Of a stretch of DNA of 32,586 bases, positions 29,201-32,586 are shown one piece after another (position 1 is the first letter of the stretch; each line of letters starts with the position of its first letter). The stretch is from a virus: positions 1 through 32,586 of IMG/VR virus record IMGVR_UViG_3300047551_000296. One strand, given 5' to 3'. A program made the translations under genes and the position numbers. Under the pieces are notes generated by a model. It did not search any database, was not told where the DNA came from, and saw only the letters and a list, made by a program, of their open reading frames with translations.

Positions 29201-31656
29201 CAATCAATAAAGCCAATCAGTTGGCAAATGCTGCCACCGCCGCCGAGGGTGCTGACATCACCCAAGGCAAGGCGAAGATTGATAGTGCTATTGATAAGTT
29301 GGCAGGATCATCAAGCTTTAAAGAAGCTGCCACAAACACTGGTAACTTATTTTCTACGATTTACGCAAATCCAAAAGCTTTTGGTGCAACGGTTGGCTCT
29401 GAAATTGTCGAAGAAATATTGCAGATTGGTGCGCTAAAGTTTTTGCCCGTAGGGTTTTGGACAAAGGAACTCATATCATCTGCCACAGAAAATGGCGGTG
29501 CTGCTTATAACACGGAGTATGACAAGCAGATCCGTGCTGGCGCTTCTAAAGAAGCCGCGCATAATGCAGCGCAAAATGCCGCTGGCGTTGCTGCAGGGAC
29601 TACGGTAGCGCTTGCAGGTGCTGCCATGGGTCTTGGAAAGGTGGTTGGTAAAGTTGCTGGAAGTCAAGCAGATGAGGCCGCCAGCGGCGCAATTGATGCC
29701 ACAAAACAAGTAGGCAAAACTACCATCAAAGAATCAGGGCAAGAGATTCTTGAAGAGGGATCAGTTGCTTCAGCAGTTGATTTGGCTTTGCGCGGCACGA
29801 TAGATGCAAAAAATTCGCTTATAAATATGATCGGCGGTGGTTTGTATGGAGGCCCAACGAGTGGTTTTATGCAGGCCACAAATCTTGGCTCACTTGACCA
29901 GCAATCAACATTTATTGGATCTGGACTAGGGGCCGATTCAGCATCTGTTAATCAAGCAATTAATAATTTAGAGTCAGTTTTTGGCACTGATGGCGCAGCA
30001 AATTATGTTGGCAATCTGATTGGCTCGGACAATCTTGCTGCTGGAGGTCAAACTTTAGCTAATAATCTTTCTAATGTAATGGGCAGCGATGCTGCAGTCA
30101 CAACGGCTAATACGCTTGTTGGCAATCTTGCTATTAGCAAAGTCTCAGACACATTGCAAAGCGCAGGTATCGACTTAGAGAATTTATCAACCGTGGTTGG
30201 TAAAACCGACGCAGGCAATGACATCACGCTTGGTGATGCACTCGGCGCTTCGATTACTGGCAATGGTCAAAGCGTATCAGCATCGACTGTAGTTGGCCTA
30301 AAACCAAATGGGTCAGATCTCACTCTTGGTGAGCTAGCCAGTGCTATAAAGACTGGCAATGTATCTCAAGTGACCACTGACTTTGCAGAGACAGGTAAAT
30401 CGCTTTTTGGAAGCGGTCAAGATACTGCCACTTCAGGAGCAGTAACGACTGACGTTACGGGTTCAACGGCAACCACTGGCACAGCAACTGACACAACTGG
30501 GGTAGTTACTGCCGAAACGGGCGCTACAACTGGAGCCGCAACTGGAGCAACTTCAGGCGTTGACACAGCCACGGGTGCGAGCACATCTACTGATCCAGCA
30601 ACTGGCGTTATTACGTCCACATCTACTGATGAAGCCACTGGGGTAAAAACAGTAAAAGAAGTTGATCCTGTCACGGGCGAATCTACCGTGATTACGTCCG
30701 ATGAGACGGCTGGTATTGTCACAAAAGAGACTATCGATTCAAATGAAAGTAGCACTACAACTGTAGACTCAAATAACAACATAACAACAAACACAACTGT
30801 CAATACAAATACAAACACGACAACTAACATAACGGTAAACACCAATACTGGTGAAGTTGTTGTAAAAGTTACAGACAGTGGTACTGGTAAAGTTCTTGAC
30901 ACCCAAATTAAGACTGTTGATGAACTAACGCCTAGTGAACTAGAAAAACTCACTATTACTGACCCAACAACGAAGACGCCAGTAACTAAGAAGCCTGTAA
31001 CCAAACCTCCGGTGGCTACAGCGCCAAAACCAGGCTCATCAGCCGGATTTTCTATGTTTGGAGAAATAGGAAGGTTAGGTACGCCTATGCTTAAATCTGC
31101 TGGTGACACCCAAATAAGAAACCCGCTTGAGCAATTGTTTCAAAGCGTTGATGTGATGAATCAAATTGATCCTGCGCTTTTAGCAGTGATGACACAACGC
31201 TTAAATATTCAGCCTGAGCAAGCGCCTACATTCACTTATGGCCAAGAAACATCCATTGATGACATCCTAGGCCTTCGAGAGCCTAAGAAGCCAGAAGAGG
31301 CTCTGTATGCTGAAGGTGGCTATGTAGAGCCACTTCGAGCCAAGCCAATGAACTTGCAATTCATGAATCGTGGCGGTGCATTACCAGGTGGCCGTGAAGA
31401 CTTCAAAGACGGCAAGCACGTTGCTGGCGATGGTGACGGTCAATCGGATGACATCCCAGCATGGCTTGCAGACGGAGAGTTTGTGTTTCCAGCCGATGTT
31501 GTGTCAGCACTTGGCAATGGCTCAACCAAGGCAGGAACAGATAAACTCTACAAGATGATGCACGAGATCCGAGCACGAGCCAGATCTACGAAAGTCAAAG
31601 ACTTACCACCGCCAGCGCACAAGTCACCGCTGGACTATATCAAGAAGGGTAAATAA
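26263..31656 (+). CDS. Giant (1797-residue) internal virion protein candidate
   Basis: It starts at a TAATG overlap. Residues 1-110 are acidic and Pro-rich. Residues about 367-430 hold hydrophobic helices (LAFLDMVASALAFVPGPW, AAIYKAGRAIDEGNWAQAA), as do residues 1095-1145 (HNAAQNAAGVAAGTTVALAG). A long helical middle carries 'LTSAGYTDAEINNLV'-type repeats. Residues about 1384-1586 are Thr/Ser-rich low complexity (TGVITSTSTDEATGVKT, ITTNTTVNTNTNTTTN). The last 100 residues hold an ordered module: EGGYVEPLRA, MNRGGALPGG, then DDIPAWLADGEFVFPADVV and ALGNGSTKAGTDKLY, a motif I recall at the end of many environmental phage proteins. Size, helices and position fit an ejected or internal protein like T7 gp16. 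No lysozyme or transglycosylase motif is seen. Confidence 0.6.
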   Translation: MADPDYASLGRLLFGFKPEEPLEEPLKEPQDLIGAQPLIEEQSPLDTGASLFKATEQTAPLTDASSSSALDTLIAKPKTADTVTGAIGSDTITGAVPDTGLADRFYDPMLKSNWGRESVADFGLQNDPRFAGSTEFYIDPNTGKHVSRTDYLATANTPEAVAYRNEQARIAAANAKLFRPGNTLTSGFGNITEQLGGSGYYKGVAIPRFYEQSLGDAGWLSVADQLATWKANIDKQDLSANAPFGFVETPIYSPGSGDSDPYVSGYKSTPATAFDYLTQNNPNIANAVLGHTSTGAFAYKVVNGELKEVGHDEITPEDIAQGNAFFLLAGATGGPNRQRMSQLYRAENNDLVPVGDPKMYQGAKETNFGLAFLDMVASALAFVPGPWQVPAAIYKAGRAIDEGNWAQAAIAAIPVIGDFANAAAVDSEAAQIAGAVESTSFANDIVNAVSSAVPSLDSVGKVTNALQQSVSALKAIDDKNWLGLVASGTGLAGATGVIDPNTAGLIRSTANLANVLNNNGSPAQIIAAATSLANNQGFVDRATTDQVNAVAAIIAAKDNPAALMGAVAQAARSGVFNETAKIGAQYEQLNNRGVIDEYNVTGGGGALISSGNPTEDEQIRIQQRQNAANQALTDYMGSGNDLSREGLVSQLQSLGFTKDQAEGYAQQADQKINMNRVGADVMYRYSKIDPEFGTPQLDRDTAVQEMVAAGFTLDRANEILNGIDAQNAIKLENKLSVQSAYNNYTSGKGTEEQLRSALTSAGYTDAEINNLVTRGNAVLEGQRLTSGEQAQERAATLPDIRAEIAGKSTFDEAYALAREKLGAGATFTWQGKDYVASSAAERPDLSGKPTDYSAAGASLFKTPTADISSYGTPYVAPSGMHNRASFIQAGGGTSDEDYAKYVRAVNALIAEGKSGTLIKPASVNSTGKELPSTKGPVLSEIPRVDSVLGSVAAQGVASFGANTIGGALNALGFTNAGAAAINKANQLANAATAAEGADITQGKAKIDSAIDKLAGSSSFKEAATNTGNLFSTIYANPKAFGATVGSEIVEEILQIGALKFLPVGFWTKELISSATENGGAAYNTEYDKQIRAGASKEAAHNAAQNAAGVAAGTTVALAGAAMGLGKVVGKVAGSQADEAASGAIDATKQVGKTTIKESGQEILEEGSVASAVDLALRGTIDAKNSLINMIGGGLYGGPTSGFMQATNLGSLDQQSTFIGSGLGADSASVNQAINNLESVFGTDGAANYVGNLIGSDNLAAGGQTLANNLSNVMGSDAAVTTANTLVGNLAISKVSDTLQSAGIDLENLSTVVGKTDAGNDITLGDALGASITGNGQSVSASTVVGLKPNGSDLTLGELASAIKTGNVSQVTTDFAETGKSLFGSGQDTATSGAVTTDVTGSTATTGTATDTTGVVTAETGATTGAATGATSGVDTATGASTSTDPATGVITSTSTDEATGVKTVKEVDPVTGESTVITSDETAGIVTKETIDSNESSTTTVDSNNNITTNTTVNTNTNTTTNITVNTNTGEVVVKVTDSGTGKVLDTQIKTVDELTPSELEKLTITDPTTKTPVTKKPVTKPPVATAPKPGSSAGFSMFGEIGRLGTPMLKSAGDTQIRNPLEQLFQSVDVMNQIDPALLAVMTQRLNIQPEQAPTFTYGQETSIDDILGLREPKKPEEALYAEGGYVEPLRAKPMNLQFMNRGGALPGGREDFKDGKHVAGDGDGQSDDIPAWLADGEFVFPADVVSALGNGSTKAGTDKLYKMMHEIRARARSTKVKDLPPPAHKSPLDYIKKGK

Positions 31657-31658
31657 TC

Positions 31659-32586
31659 ATGGCTGGATTATTTGAAGGTTCTGCGCCGCCAGACATTACA
31701 ACCACGCGTACGACGGCTGCTCAGGCGCCTCAGTATCTTACTGACTATTTGACTAGCCTTGCTCAAGTAGGGCAAAGTCAACTAGGTACGGCTGGCGTTG
31801 ATGCTTCAGGAAAGCCAACCATGACGGCTTTTCAGGGTAAAGACCTGATTGCTAGCAGGCCAGAATATCTGACCAATTTAACGTCTGGCATTGACCCGGC
31901 AACGGGCAAGGCTTACGCAGCAGGTAAGTTGCCAGCCCTCAGTGACTTGACTCGGTATCAAACGCCACTGGATCAAGCATTGACGGCTGGCAAGTCTGCT
32001 ATGGATGTGTCCTCCGCAGACATTTCAAAGTTTTACAACCCATACCAGCAGCAAGTCATCGATGAGATGCAAAAGCAATCTGACATCAACTTGCAGCGCA
32101 GTGTGCTGCCAGGCTTAAAAGCATTAGGAATTAGTGGTGGCCAGTTTGGTGGCAGCAGGGTGGGTAACATCGGTGGCCAAGCGCTTGCAGACATTGCCGC
32201 TAAACTTCAAGCACAACAAACCGAAGCAAGGTCTAAGGGTTTTGAGACTGCATTGGATGCTGCGCTTAGAGAGCAAACCGGGCAGACAGGTGCTGCTACT
32301 GCATTGACAGGACTAGGATCTCAAGAGCAACAAGCTGCAAAAAGTGCTCTAGGCACGCTGTCAGATCTTGGTACACAACAGCTTGCATATGAGCAATCTA
32401 AGATTGAGGCGCCCTTAACAAGGGCTGCCAATGTTGCTGCATTGCTGAGAAATTATCAGTTCCCGACCACAACGACTGAAACCTATAAGGGTCCAATGGC
32501 TGGCATTGAATATGGTCCTAGCACACTTGACAAGGTCGGCTCACTTACTTCAATTATTGCTGGCATGACAGGCAAAGGGACTGGTA
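31659..32586 (+). CDS. Helical virion protein, 3' end beyond window
   Basis: The ATG at 31659 is two bases after the giant gene's stop, and the frame stays open to the window end (309 codons visible). It begins MAGLFEGSAPPDITTTRTT. The central part (DISKFYNPYQQQVIDEMQKQ, LQRSVLPGLKALGISGGQF, GGSRVGNIGGQALADIAAKL) matches a motif order I recall from podovirus proteins encoded among the internal/ejection genes: 'NPY...VID' followed by 'GQFG.SR'. Gln/Ala-rich helices follow (QQTEARSKGFETALDAALRE). Probably an internal or ejection-associated virion protein; the complete sequence is needed to place it. Confidence 0.6.
   Translation, partial: MAGLFEGSAPPDITTTRTTAAQAPQYLTDYLTSLAQVGQSQLGTAGVDASGKPTMTAFQGKDLIASRPEYLTNLTSGIDPATGKAYAAGKLPALSDLTRYQTPLDQALTAGKSAMDVSSADISKFYNPYQQQVIDEMQKQSDINLQRSVLPGLKALGISGGQFGGSRVGNIGGQALADIAAKLQAQQTEARSKGFETALDAALREQTGQTGAATALTGLGSQEQQAAKSALGTLSDLGTQQLAYEQSKIEAPLTRAANVAALLRNYQFPTTTTETYKGPMAGIEYGPSTLDKVGSLTSIIAGMTGKGTG

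Noticed and set aside
30417-31109. 230-residue open frame on the - strand inside the giant gene
   Set aside because: It mirrors the Thr/Ser-rich low-complexity region of the + strand gene. Its composition (Val/Ser/Thr/Pro only) and lack of a ribosome site mark it as a shadow.

Overview
This window is part of the late (virion, tail and lysis) region of a tailed double-stranded DNA bacteriophage or closely related prophage. Genes are packed head to tail on the + strand with start/stop overlaps (ATGA, TAATG) at most junctions. Only one gene, a homing-type endonuclease, lies on the - strand. Both ends are cut: the window opens inside a major capsid protein gene and closes inside a gene for a probable internal virion protein. 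A P22/SU10-like connector set (two adaptor-like proteins and a nozzle protein) with no tape-measure or contractile-sheath gene points to a podovirus-like, short-tailed particle. A lipobox lipoprotein beside a holin and a T4-type lysozyme suggests a Gram-negative host. Protein families and style resemble environmental, probably freshwater, phages, but the host cannot be named. I saw no integrase, replication gene, tRNA or CRISPR array.

Layout. 1-2.9 kb: capsid protein, a jelly-roll-like probable decoration protein and a Gly/Lys-rich protein, with strong UUCG hairpins after the first and third. 2.9-8.0 kb: virion and tail-fibre proteins, including a 730-residue repetitive fibre and a polyglycine-rich fibre. 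8.0-8.5 kb: HNH-AP2 endonuclease on the - strand with its own candidate promoter. 8.6-11.9 kb: an adaptor-like protein with an inserted discoidin-like domain, a four-cysteine protein and two more fibre-type proteins. 11.9-16.0 kb: three tandem paralogues, each with a common N-terminal domain, exactly seven repeats of about 43 residues and a short common C-terminus. 16.0-17.9 kb: a glycosyltransferase-methyltransferase fusion and a small tail-type protein. 17.9-19.8 kb: lysis cassette (small hydrophobic peptide, lipoprotein, XhlA-like protein, three-TM holin, lysozyme). 19.8-24.6 kb: DUF5872-like protein, adaptor, fibre-type structural protein, nozzle and a small conserved protein. 24.6-32.6 kb: three large low-complexity proteins, likely carried in or ejected from the virion.

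How they work together. Capsid, adaptor and nozzle genes would form the head-tail axis, and the many fibre-type genes the adsorption apparatus. The large proteins at the right end are placed where ejection proteins usually lie, and the central cassette would lyse the cell.

The most striking element is the trio of seven-repeat proteins. I predict three seven-bladed beta-propellers on a shared attachment domain. Their framework is nearly constant and variation is confined to two short segments per repeat. The DNA shows recent intragenic duplication and higher-order repeat periodicity, so this looks like a recombination-driven diversification cassette for host recognition. A two-domain sugar/methyl transferase lies immediately downstream.
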